In this document: positions 51,461-59,352 of the stretch, in pieces
How positions within the stretch are numbered: position 1 is the first letter of the stretch
How the letters are laid out: the number at the start of each line of letters is the position of its first letter
Position numbers and translations under genes: made by a program
Notes under the pieces: generated by a model
What the model was told of the DNA's origin: nothing
Seen by the model: only the letters and a program-made list of their open reading frames with translations
Database searches by the model: none
DNA from: Halalkalibacter hemicellulosilyticusJCM 9152
Lineage (GTDB): Bacteria; Bacillota; Bacilli; Bacillales; Bacillaceae_D
Direction: 5' to 3'
Assembly (NCBI RefSeq): GCF_000513115.1
Contig: NZ_BAUU01000001.1
Location: 62,001-126,000 of the forward strand
DNA length: 64,000 nucleotides

Positions 51461-52191
51461 TGAGAGTATGGAGTACGATACCTTATACAGTTAAGCGATT
51501 ATCGAGAGATTTTATGACGATTTTGCTACTTCTTTTACTCCCTATGGTTATTTTGACGGTCTTTTCTTTCATTTTACCAGATGTACCTGGTGAAAGAGGA
51601 TTTCCTATTATGGAAGAAACAGCTATGTATATGATTGTAGGCTTTCAATTATTTGGGGGATGCATCGCAATGGCTTATATCTATCTTGATTTCTTCACTG
51701 AGCGCCGTCATCGTATCCAAACATTGCCTATGAATCATACCGTGTATGCATTTACCATTATGCTGATTGGAACCATCTTTTCCGTTATACTAGGAATCAT
51801 TTTAATGGTCTTTTCGCAATTCGCTTTAGGAGTGAATTGGAGTCATCCGCTGTGGAGTATCGTTATTATATCGTTGATGTCATTATTATCAAGTATTGTT
51901 TGTTTGATCCTTGTTTTTTCTGTGAATAATTACAAATTAGCTGAAAGGCTAAGTGAGGTGTATGGCCTCGGTGCGTTTCTCATGGCTGGTCTGTTCTTTC
52001 CGATGCCTGATCTTGTCATTATCGAATGGTTCAATCAATATGTTAATCCTTTAACAATTAGTTATGCAGCGATTTTTGAATATAATGGTGTGTTCGAAAA
52101 TGACGTAATCTTTCATGTGCTGCTTCTAATCGGATATATTGTTGTTTTATTTGCTATCATGCTCGCTTTAGGAAGGAGACGTATGCCATGA
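51460..52191 (+). CDS. ABC-2 type transporter permease, first subunit
   Basis: A 243-aa membrane protein with about six predicted helices of the ABC2_membrane type. It begins MRVWSTIPYTVKRLSRDFMT, a basic cytoplasmic N-terminus before helix one, and ends in a short Arg-rich tail (ALGRRRMP). The extracytoplasmic loop after helix one (PDVPGERGFPIMEETAMYM) is short. The start overlaps the ATPase stop by one base, and its own stop overlaps the next permease (ATGA). It has little distinctive sequence, so assignment rests on hydropathy and context. Confidence 0.85.
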   Translation: MRVWSTIPYTVKRLSRDFMTILLLLLLPMVILTVFSFILPDVPGERGFPIMEETAMYMIVGFQLFGGCIAMAYIYLDFFTERRHRIQTLPMNHTVYAFTIMLIGTIFSVILGIILMVFSQFALGVNWSHPLWSIVIISLMSLLSSIVCLILVFSVNNYKLAERLSEVYGLGAFLMAGLFFPMPDLVIIEWFNQYVNPLTISYAAIFEYNGVFENDVIFHVLLLIGYIVVLFAIMLALGRRRMP

Positions 52192-52877
52192 CGATTTTTT
52201 TCTTTGTATTAAAGAGAAATGTTCGAAATCTATCGAACCTCATGTTTTTAACGTTGTTTCCGATTGTAGCTATATTTTTGCCAAATCCTGATGGTTGGAT
52301 GGAGTTTCCAATTGGTTATCAATACTTTGGGATCTTGATTTTATTTGTCGGCATTCGCTTAACATCGTTAATGATTGAAGATCGACAAAAAGGGGTCGTC
52401 AAACGTCTAGCTGTAGCACCTGTGAGCCATTTCCAGTATCTCTGGCAAAATTTATTGGCTTATAGTCTTATACTTGTTCTTCAATGTATCATCGTCGTGG
52501 CAGGTGGTTATCTTTATGGTCATGAGCTGTATCAACCGTTGTATGTATTTGTATTATTCATTTTGTTCAGCTTCGTTTCCTTATCAATGGCATTAGCGTG
52601 GAATTCTCTATATCGAAGTAAGGAATCGGCATTTTTAGTATATATGGCAGTCATTATGCTTATGTCATTAATAGGTGGCTTAATCGTTCCAGTGGAAATG
52701 CTTCCTCCTTTTCTTCAACGATTATCTATGCTCTTACCAGTGCATTGGTTAGCTGAAGGGTTAGGTTGGATCGCGATTGGAGATGAATCCATTACTCATT
52801 TCTTCTTTATTGGGGGTATAATGGTTTTATATACGTTCTTGTTCTTAGTGCTTGGAAGTATGCGTCGAATTCATTGA
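52188..52877 (+). CDS. ABC-2 type transporter permease, second subunit
   Basis: A 229-aa membrane protein with about six helices. The ABC-2 family signature is clearer here: RLTSLMIEDRQKGVVKRLAVAPVSHFQYLWQN, the amphipathic coupling segment between helices two and three. The C-terminal third has VPVEMLPPFLQRLSMLLPVHWLAEG, the usual extracytoplasmic re-entrant region. It is coupled to the preceding gene by an ATGA overlap and presumably forms a heterodimer with it. The kinase gene follows after 34 bp. Confidence 0.88.
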   Translation: MTIFFFVLKRNVRNLSNLMFLTLFPIVAIFLPNPDGWMEFPIGYQYFGILILFVGIRLTSLMIEDRQKGVVKRLAVAPVSHFQYLWQNLLAYSLILVLQCIIVVAGGYLYGHELYQPLYVFVLFILFSFVSLSMALAWNSLYRSKESAFLVYMAVIMLMSLIGGLIVPVEMLPPFLQRLSMLLPVHWLAEGLGWIAIGDESITHFFFIGGIMVLYTFLFLVLGSMRRIH

Positions 52878-52911
52878 TTCATTTTAGAGTTTGGTATGGA
52901 TGAGGTGAAGT

Positions 52912-54027
52912 ATGAAGGTAAAGGTAGAGCCTATTACATTTGTTTATTTGATACGTATATTGTGTTTGCTTTTTCTTAGTACACTGTGGGTTGTGAATGA
53001 TCAATGGAATAATGGGTTTATTCTCATCTTCATCCTTGCCATATTAGCTGGGATACGTTGGAGATTCAAAGTACCTTTTTGGTTGTCCTTTGTTGATTTA
53101 GTGTGTTGCCTTCTCTTTTTACCTATTTGGAGTGCGAGCATTTATGGAATCGCTCTGCCGCTTTTTGATGGAATTGTGAAAGGTCGATTTTATTCCCTTT
53201 TACTTATTCCTGTCAGTATGATATTGTCTACGGTTCATGAGGTCCTCTTACTTTGGTATTTACTGAATGTGAGCGTAATTGGTGTTATTTTATATTTCTG
53301 GAATAAAAGCTATGACCAAACGATACGTGAGGCAGATGAAGAGCGTCTGGCTCGTTATGAATTAGAGAAGGTGAAGGCAGAATTACTAGAGGCCAATAGT
53401 CAAGCTGTACAAATGGCTGAGGTCTCAGAAAGGTATCGCATTGCTCGTGATTTACACGATCATCTCGGTCATGACTTAACGGGTGCGGTTCTTGGCTTGC
53501 AAACATACAGAAGGCTTGAAAAAGGACGTGAGAAAGAGGCGATATTAGATCAGGTTCAAGAGAGGATTGAAAGAAGCACCACGACATTACGTGAAACTGT
53601 TCATGACTTGACACCTGTAGCGAGATTAGGAGCGGAACAACTGGCGTTTATTGCGAACAATTATTTAGGAAATGAGGTTGAGGTGGAGTTTAACAAATCA
53701 GGGAATATGAATGTCGTGCCTGTTCATATTTGGAGTTTACTTGAACCTTGTATGAAGGAAGTTCTGACGAATATTGCGCGTCATAGTGATGCAACTAAGG
53801 TGATCATTCATTTAGATGTAACAGAAATGATTGTTCGATTAAGTGTTCAAGATAATGGAGTCGTCTCGCCCCAAGCAGATAAAGGGACGGGATTAAGGCA
53901 TTTAAAGGCAAGAGCGAGAGCGGCTGGAGGCAGTATTACTGTAAGTATTGCTGATGGTTATTTAGTTGTATGTGTGTTTCCGATTAATGAAGGGAGAGGT
54001 GAGTTAAATGAAGATCGTCATCGTTGA
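52912..54027 (+). CDS. NarL-family sensor histidine kinase (HisKA_3)
   Basis: A 371-aa membrane kinase with four to five short helices in the first ~135 residues and little extracytoplasmic sequence, the intramembrane-sensing type. A coiled-coil linker (ADEERLARYELEKVKAELL) leads to the HisKA_3 box with phospho-acceptor His182 (RIARDLHDHLGHDLTG), then HATPase_c with EVLTNIARHSDATKV, DNGV and GTGLRHLKARARAAGG. ATG 52912 has GAGGTGA upstream. It overlaps the response regulator by 20 bp. It probably senses the state of the ABC transporter encoded upstream or its substrate. Confidence 0.92.
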   Translation: MKVKVEPITFVYLIRILCLLFLSTLWVVNDQWNNGFILIFILAILAGIRWRFKVPFWLSFVDLVCCLLFLPIWSASIYGIALPLFDGIVKGRFYSLLLIPVSMILSTVHEVLLLWYLLNVSVIGVILYFWNKSYDQTIREADEERLARYELEKVKAELLEANSQAVQMAEVSERYRIARDLHDHLGHDLTGAVLGLQTYRRLEKGREKEAILDQVQERIERSTTTLRETVHDLTPVARLGAEQLAFIANNYLGNEVEVEFNKSGNMNVVPVHIWSLLEPCMKEVLTNIARHSDATKVIIHLDVTEMIVRLSVQDNGVVSPQADKGTGLRHLKARARAAGGSITVSIADGYLVVCVFPINEGRGELNEDRHR

Positions 54028-54622
54028 TGATGACCCTCTTGTCTGTCAAAGTCTGAAATTGATGTTGGAGCTTGAAGATGATTTTGTTGTTATTGGTACT
54101 GCTGGAAATGGTCAAGAAGCACTAAATTTTTGCAAGGAAAGAGATGAGAAGCCTGATCTTATTTTAATGGACATTCGTATGCCTGTTATGGATGGGATCG
54201 AAAGTACGAAACAGATTAAGAAGGATTTCCCTCGTATCCTCATTATGATGCTAACGACGTTTCAAGATGAGCCGAATATTCGACTTGCGCTTCAAGCGGG
54301 GGCGAATGGCTATTTAATCAAGTCGACCGCTGAGAAGAACATGACGCAGCAAATTCGGGCACTACAGTCTGGCTCCTCTGTATTTGATGAAACGGTTGTG
54401 CAGAAACTAGTTGAACCAAGAGCAGATCGATTAGAACTGCTAACGGATAGAGAAAATGCGGTGGCTGAAAGAGTGGCACAAGGTCTCTCTAATAAAGAAA
54501 TAGCTGAGTATTTGTTTTTAAGTGTTGGAACGGTAAGAAATACATTGTCAGTCATTTTGGATAAGCTTGAGCTTCGTGATCGTACACAACTGGCAATTTT
54601 TTATTTGCGGCATAAGAAATAA
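54008..54622 (+). CDS. NarL/FixJ-family response regulator
   Basis: A 204-aa regulator: a receiver domain (acidic Asp7-Asp8-Asp9, phospho-acceptor Asp55 in LILMDIRMPVMDG, Lys in YLIKSTAEKN) and a LuxR-type helix-turn-helix (LTDRENAVAERVAQGLSNKEIAEYLFLSVGTVRNTL). The ATG at 54008 lies inside the kinase gene with GAGAGGTGAG in front. It likely activates the operon through the inverted repeats near 50441-50478. A hairpin terminator follows at once. Confidence 0.93.
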   Translation: MKIVIVDDDPLVCQSLKLMLELEDDFVVIGTAGNGQEALNFCKERDEKPDLILMDIRMPVMDGIESTKQIKKDFPRILIMMLTTFQDEPNIRLALQAGANGYLIKSTAEKNMTQQIRALQSGSSVFDETVVQKLVEPRADRLELLTDRENAVAERVAQGLSNKEIAEYLFLSVGTVRNTLSVILDKLELRDRTQLAIFYLRHKK

Positions 54623-54661
54623 GGGCACTGAGAAAATTTGGTTTTAACTTTTTCAATGCCC
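54623..54661. terminator. Bidirectional terminator between the NarL regulator and MocR genes
   Basis: GGGCACTGAGAAA pairs with TTTTTCAATGCCC (two mismatches) around an A/T-rich loop, immediately after the regulator stop codon and 21 bp from the convergent MocR stop. It belongs to the CTGAAAAAGT-type hairpin family. Confidence 0.8.
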
Positions 54662-54681
54662 CCAAGCCCAAGTTGTCTCAC

Positions 54682-56094
54682 CTATGAAATGAGATCTATT
54701 TCGTTCAAAATTTTAGAGAGACGACGTATTCCTTCGTTCATTTCCTCCTCGTTAAGATGACCGTAGCCAAAGATTACTTTCTTTGTATGATGGCCTTTCT
54801 CTATCGAATGATCCTCAACTGGATAAAGGTAAACCCCATTCGTCCGAATCGTTTCAATTATCTTTTTAGAAAAATGTAGATCGTGCCATTCTGCGATCAA
54901 ATGTAATCCAGTGGAATGACCTGTTATAGATAGCTGGTTCGGAAATGTTTTGTGCAGTAAGTGTATAAGAAGATCGCGCCTTTTTTGATATACCTTTTTC
55001 ATCTTTAAGATATGACGTTCTAAATGCCCCTTTTCGATAAATCGTGCTAAAGTAAGCTGTTCAACGGATGGTGTATGTAGGTCTGAGAACCATTTGTATT
55101 CACGGCATTTTTGGATGAACGGTTGCGGCAAAACCAAATAACCGATACGTAGAGCTGGGGATAATATTTTGCTAAAGGAGCCGATATAGATAACTCTTGT
55201 TGGATCAAGTCCTTGTAATGAACTAATGGGAGCCCCTTCATGGCGAAATTCACTATCATAATCATCTTCTACTATGTAACAGTTTGCCGCTCTTGCTATA
55301 TGAATTAAATGGATTCGGCGTTGAATCGGAAGAGTACTGCCTAAAGGAAATTGATGAGAAGGTGTTACGAAAATCGCCTTTAATCGCTCGTCTTGTTTAA
55401 TTAAATCTGTTTGGAGTCCATTATGATCAACAGGAATTCCTTTGATGATCGCCCCACTGCTAGAGAAGATCGATTGGATATCCTCTGTAATCGGATCTTC
55501 CATAATGATTTGATCTCCCTTTGATAATAAGAGTTTTGCAACAAGTGATAATGCTTGAGTCGCTCCAGAGGTAATGACGATTTGACTAGAATGGCATTGT
55601 ACACCTCTAACCTTTAATAAATAGCTAGCTAATTGTTCTCTTAATTCTAAGAGCCCTTCAGGATTGCTATAGCTTAGAGCCTTGTAATCACAGTTATGAA
55701 TGGTATTGTATGTGAGCTTTGCCCATATGGCTCTTGGAAATAAGCGTAAGTCGGGAATCCCTGAACGAAAATTAGTAATATCTTGATCATCAGAAAGTGA
55801 ACGCTCTTCGTTTATGTTGGAAAGGCTCATATGTTGATTTAATTCAAAATGAGCACCGTAGGAAACATAAGTTCCTGAGCCTTGTCGTGTCTCAATATAC
55901 CCTTCAGCCATCAACCTTTCGTATGCTTCAATTGTAACGTTCCGCGAAACACTTAAATCCTGCGCTAATTGCCTCGTCGAGGGTAACCGTTCATTTGCTT
56001 TCAACTCAGCTTGTAAAATTCTCCTTTTAATTTGTGTATAAATCTGTTCTGTTAAAGGGCGTTCTAATTGTCGATCAATTGATAACCATAGCAT
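54682..56094 (-). CDS. MocR/GabR-family transcription regulator
   Basis: A 470-aa fusion of an N-terminal GntR winged helix (residues ~10-80: QIYTQIKRRILQAELKANER, LPSTRQLAQDLSVSRNV) to an inactive-type class I aminotransferase domain. The pyridoxal phosphate lysine is conserved in VIYIGSFSKILSPALRIGY, with VIVEDDYDSEF-like IVEDDYDSEFRHEGAP earlier. Such proteins sense an amino compound or PLP and control a neighbouring metabolic gene. ATG 56094 has GGGGGGATT upstream. It is divergent from the proline-dehydrogenase-like gene across 120 bp, which is the natural target. Confidence 0.92.
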   Translation of the reverse strand: MLWLSIDRQLERPLTEQIYTQIKRRILQAELKANERLPSTRQLAQDLSVSRNVTIEAYERLMAEGYIETRQGSGTYVSYGAHFELNQHMSLSNINEERSLSDDQDITNFRSGIPDLRLFPRAIWAKLTYNTIHNCDYKALSYSNPEGLLELREQLASYLLKVRGVQCHSSQIVITSGATQALSLVAKLLLSKGDQIIMEDPITEDIQSIFSSSGAIIKGIPVDHNGLQTDLIKQDERLKAIFVTPSHQFPLGSTLPIQRRIHLIHIARAANCYIVEDDYDSEFRHEGAPISSLQGLDPTRVIYIGSFSKILSPALRIGYLVLPQPFIQKCREYKWFSDLHTPSVEQLTLARFIEKGHLERHILKMKKVYQKRRDLLIHLLHKTFPNQLSITGHSTGLHLIAEWHDLHFSKKIIETIRTNGVYLYPVEDHSIEKGHHTKKVIFGYGHLNEEEMNEGIRRLSKILNEIDLIS

Positions 56095-56214
56095 TTTAAT
56101 CCCCCCATTCTTAAATTGGTACTGTGGAAATGATGGCTTAGTGGATCTATTTTAAACCAGTTTACCATGGTAGCCTGATACATAGTAAATCATTTAACGA
56201 AAGAAGGGGAAGTT

Positions 56215-57177
56215 ATGTTCTCAAAAGATGCATTAGAGATGGCAAGTGCTTTTAAAAAATTGGCTCGAGATGAAGAGAAGAAAGCAAGTGTTCTTCAATC
56301 AGACGAATGGTACTCATTATTATTAAAAGTAGCAAAGAGGTTTGTAGCTGGGGATACTAAAGAAGAAGCGATTCAACAAGCAATGGAGCTTCTCAAGAAG
56401 GGGTATGATATTTCTTTAGAATACATTGGTGAAAATATAAGAGATGAGAAGATGAGTATCGATGCAAAGGATGAATGTATCGCATGCATCCAAGCAATTG
56501 GAAGAAAGGCAAGGGGAGCGACATTATCATTAGATTTATCCCATATTGGTTTATTAGTCAATCGTCAGCTTACCTTGAAGCATATGCGTGAACTTCTTAA
56601 TGAAGCAAAACGCTATGATCATATGATTATGATTAGTATGGAAGAAGCGACAAAAACGGATGTAATATTGGATGTATACAAGGAGTTAGTAGTTGAATAT
56701 CAAAATATAGGAATAACAGTGCAAGCTCAATTGCATCGATCTGAAGCAGATATAAAAGAGTTGATCCATTATCCAGGGAAAATAAGAATCGTAAAAGGAG
56801 CCTATCAAGAAGACGAAGGAATCTCTTTACCGCGATCTAAAGAGCTAGATGACCGTTATATTCAGTTAGTAAAAGTTATAACGAATGTCTATCATCCAAT
56901 ATCGATTGCGACTCATGACGAGAAATTAATTAAACGTTTATTTAATCAAGGAATTCTTCATCAAAAAGGTGTTGAATGTGAAATGCTTTATGGTATTCAA
57001 CCGAACTTGCTTAAGGAGCTTAAGAGTCAAGGTGTGGCAACAAAAGTGTATATTGTCTATGGAACAGAATGGTATTTATATTTGTGCCATCGCATAGCAG
57101 AATATCCACCGAATATATATAGAGCTGTAACAAGTATGCTCGACTCTGCCTCTAACCGAAGAAATCCTATTAAGTGA
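56215..57177 (+). CDS. Proline dehydrogenase-like flavoprotein
   Basis: A 320-aa PRODH-family barrel, the length of stand-alone Bacillus PutB/FadM-type enzymes that oxidise proline to pyrroline-5-carboxylate. Flavin-site motifs are present: RIVKGAYQEDEG, SIATHDEKLIK, ECEMLYGIQPNL. The C-terminal proline-carboxylate motif, usually RRLAERP, reads HRIAEYP, so one of the two conserved arginines is replaced by His. Substrate preference may therefore differ. It is controlled probably by the divergent MocR protein, which is not the usual proline regulator. ATG 56215 has AAGGGGAAG upstream. The EamA transporter gene starts 10 bp later and is presumably cotranscribed. No P5C dehydrogenase is nearby. 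Confidence 0.8.
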   Translation: MFSKDALEMASAFKKLARDEEKKASVLQSDEWYSLLLKVAKRFVAGDTKEEAIQQAMELLKKGYDISLEYIGENIRDEKMSIDAKDECIACIQAIGRKARGATLSLDLSHIGLLVNRQLTLKHMRELLNEAKRYDHMIMISMEEATKTDVILDVYKELVVEYQNIGITVQAQLHRSEADIKELIHYPGKIRIVKGAYQEDEGISLPRSKELDDRYIQLVKVITNVYHPISIATHDEKLIKRLFNQGILHQKGVECEMLYGIQPNLLKELKSQGVATKVYIVYGTEWYLYLCHRIAEYPPNIYRAVTSMLDSASNRRNPIK

Positions 57178-57187
57178 GGTAGGAAAA

Positions 57188-58093
57188 GTGAGACGTGCAT
57201 ATTTTAAAATGATCCTAGCTATGTTTCTTGCAGGAAGTTCAGTTGTGACAAATAAAGTGCTTGTTGAAAGTGTACCTGTTTTTGTTGCTTCTGAATTAAG
57301 GTTTGTAGTGGCTACCGTGATTTTAGTACCATTATTATTCATATATGAAGAAGTTACGAAAGTATGTAAGAAAGAACTATTTATTCTGTTTCTTCAAGCG
57401 TTAACAGGGGTGTTTTTGTTTAGTGTTTGCATGCTTTATGGTTTGAAATATACGACGGCTTTGGAAGGTGGGATTATTACGAGTACGCTTCCTGCCGTTA
57501 CGGCAATATGTGCGTTTTTTATCTTAAGGGAAAAGCCATCATTAAAGGTGTTGATAGGTATAGGGGTAACGGTGATAGGTCTTGCTTGTATTCAAACGGC
57601 AGGAGTTAGTCAAGTTGGAGGGGGAGTAGCACCATTAATCGGCAATGGATTGATTTTTTTTGCGGTCATTAGTGAAGCTTTGTTTGTTTTGTTAGGGAAG
57701 GTTAGCGCAAAGAAGCATTCTCCACTCGTTATGACGACTTTTGTTAGTGCGATAGGGGCAATCTTATTTTTACCGTTTGCTATATATGAGTTGCGACTAT
57801 TTTCTTTTAGAGACCTTTCATTATTAAATATTGGGATTGTCGTGCATCATGGGTTATTTGTTACAGTAGTTGCTTTTATATTAATGTATCAGGCTGTTAA
57901 GGAAATACCGGCAAACAAGGCTGGCGTGCTAACAGGAGTTGTCCCGTTGAGTGCAGCTCTATTATCGTTTACTTTTTTACGAGAGCCGTTTTCTTTTGGT
58001 CATTTGGTTGGTATGGTATTTGTATTGTTAGCGATATGTTTGATTTCTTATGGTCAGGAACGAAAGATTGAACATCATTCATATAGGGGCTAG
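57188..58093 (+). CDS. EamA-family (drug/metabolite) transporter
   Basis: A 301-aa membrane protein with ten predicted helices in two EamA repeats (residues ~1-140 and ~150-290). The first repeat has FLAGSSVVTNKVLVESVPVF and LEGGIITSTLPAVTAICAFF; the second has PANKAGVLTGVVPLSAALLS and LREPFSFGHLVGMVFV. The family exports amino acids and other metabolites. Coupling with the PRODH-like gene suggests transport of a related amino compound, possibly export. Start GTG 57188, with TGAGGTAGGAAA upstream, 10 bp after the preceding stop. A strong terminator follows. Confidence 0.88.
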   Translation: MRRAYFKMILAMFLAGSSVVTNKVLVESVPVFVASELRFVVATVILVPLLFIYEEVTKVCKKELFILFLQALTGVFLFSVCMLYGLKYTTALEGGIITSTLPAVTAICAFFILREKPSLKVLIGIGVTVIGLACIQTAGVSQVGGGVAPLIGNGLIFFAVISEALFVLLGKVSAKKHSPLVMTTFVSAIGAILFLPFAIYELRLFSFRDLSLLNIGIVVHHGLFVTVVAFILMYQAVKEIPANKAGVLTGVVPLSAALLSFTFLREPFSFGHLVGMVFVLLAICLISYGQERKIEHHSYRG

Positions 58094-58099
58094 GGAGAA

Positions 58100-58138
58100 G
58101 GGTACTGAAAAAGTACGATTTTCACTTTTTCAGTGCCC
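58100..58138 (+). terminator. Terminator of the PRODH/EamA operon
   Basis: GGGTACTGAAAAAGT pairs with ACTTTTTCAGTGCCC (one wobble) 7 bp after the EamA stop. Same sequence family as the hairpins at 5759 and 54623. Confidence 0.8.
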
Positions 58139-58188
58139 TCTAAGGAAAGTGGTTTCATTAAATGACTTATCCCTCAGTGAAAAAGATA

Positions 58189-58245
58189 TTGACAATCGTT
58201 TGATTACGTATTATCATTCATGTAAACGATTACGTAAACGTTTAC
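58189..58245 (+). promoter_or_regulatory. Promoter and tandem operators of the LacI-type repressor gene
   Basis: TTGACA (58189-58194), 17 bp and TATCAT (58212-58217) form a good promoter. Directly after it stand two adjacent 12-bp operators: GTAAACGATTAC (58222-58233, near-palindromic) and GTAAACGTTTAC (58234-58245, perfect palindrome). Similar tandem sites precede the fructokinase gene, indicating autoregulation by the LacI-family protein. Confidence 0.75.
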
Positions 58246-58275
58246 CTAAGTGGATGACAAAGGAGTAAGAAAGAG

Positions 58276-59277
58276 ATGGCTAGTATAAAAGATGTTGCTA
58301 AAGTAGCGAAAGTATCAACAGCAACAGTATCACATGTGATTAATGGAACGCGTTATGTTGCAAATGAAACGAAGGATAAAGTTTTTTTAGCAATGAAAGA
58401 ACTAGACTATAAACCGAATTTAGTTGCTAAAAGCTTAAGAAGTCGAAAATCTATGATTATAGGTTTAATAGTCCCTATGCAATATACAGATACATCAAAT
58501 TTTTTCTTTATGTCCATTGCAAATGGAATTGAAACGATTGTAAAGCAACAAGGCTATAATTTGATTTTGGGTAACTCTCATGAAAATATTCAAACTGAAA
58601 TTGAACAAATTAAATTGTTTAATTCACAATTGATAGATGGACTCATTATTGCACCAACAGCTGATAATATGGAGCCTTATCTTGAACATTTTAATGGTGA
58701 GTATCCAGTGGTATTTATTGATCGCAAACCTGTTGGATACAATGGAGATCTTGTTATCGCAGATAGTTATAATAGCACATTAGAAGCTATTACATTGTTA
58801 ATGAAGAAGGGTCATAAGAAAATTGGGTTTATAACCGGAAAATTAGGAATATCAACAAGTGACGAGAGATTAACTGCCTACAAAAAGGCATATGAACAAA
58901 ATGATTTACCAATCGACACTTTATGTATTAAAGAAGGGGAATCCTGCTTTGATAGTGGATATAAGTTTGCAGAGGAATTGGTTGAAAATCAAAAGATAAC
59001 GGCAATTTTTGTTGCAAACAATGTTATGACGATGGGGGCATTAAGGTATTTAAATGAAAATCACCTAAAGGTTCCAGATGATGTCGCTATTATTGGGTTT
59101 GATGACTATGATTGGATGAAGATTACGTCACCACCTATTTCGGTCATTAAACAACCATCATTTGAAATGGGGGAGGAAGCAGTGCGAATTCTGTTAGAAC
59201 GTATAGAAAACGGAAAAGAGTATGAGGGAGAACAAGTGCTGTTACCTTCAGAGTTTATTTCGAGAAAATCGGTGTAA
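58276..59277 (+). CDS. LacI-family repressor of the fructan/sucrose operon
   Basis: A 333-aa repressor: N-terminal LacI helix-turn-helix and hinge (SIKDVAKVAKVSTATVSHVI, then VAKSLRSRKSMIIGLIVP) and a type 1 periplasmic-binding-like effector domain (GLIIAPTADN, VVFIDRKPVG, IGFITGKLG, AIIGFDDYDWM, PPISVIKQPSFEMG). ATG 58276, with AAAGGAGTAAG upstream. It is separated from the fructokinase gene by 75 bp containing the second pair of operators, so it should repress itself and the catabolic genes until a fructose-containing sugar or its phosphate is present. A 16-bp palindrome overlaps its stop codon. Confidence 0.93.
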   Translation: MASIKDVAKVAKVSTATVSHVINGTRYVANETKDKVFLAMKELDYKPNLVAKSLRSRKSMIIGLIVPMQYTDTSNFFFMSIANGIETIVKQQGYNLILGNSHENIQTEIEQIKLFNSQLIDGLIIAPTADNMEPYLEHFNGEYPVVFIDRKPVGYNGDLVIADSYNSTLEAITLLMKKGHKKIGFITGKLGISTSDERLTAYKKAYEQNDLPIDTLCIKEGESCFDSGYKFAEELVENQKITAIFVANNVMTMGALRYLNENHLKVPDDVAIIGFDDYDWMKITSPPISVIKQPSFEMGEEAVRILLERIENGKEYEGEQVLLPSEFISRKSV

Positions 59278-59288
59278 ATGCATTTACA
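59273..59288. promoter_or_regulatory. 16-bp perfect palindrome over the LacI-gene stop codon
   Basis: TGTAAATG and CATTTACA form a perfect palindrome that includes the TAA stop (59275-59277). It lacks the central CG of the LacI-type operators nearby, so it may be a separate site or incidental. Confidence 0.4.
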
Positions 59289-59309
59289 TTGATTTCTTTG
59301 GTGCTTTAC

Positions 59310-59333
59310 GTAATCGTTTACGTAATCGATTAC
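59310..59333 (+). promoter_or_regulatory. Tandem LacI-type operators before the fructokinase gene
   Basis: Two abutting 12-mers, GTAATCGTTTAC (59310-59321) and GTAATCGATTAC (59322-59333, perfect palindrome), repeat the pattern seen at 58222-58245. They end 19 bp before the fructokinase start, so a bound repressor would block transcription or initiation there. Confidence 0.75.
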
Positions 59334-59352
59334 GATAAAAGGAGGTGTAGAA

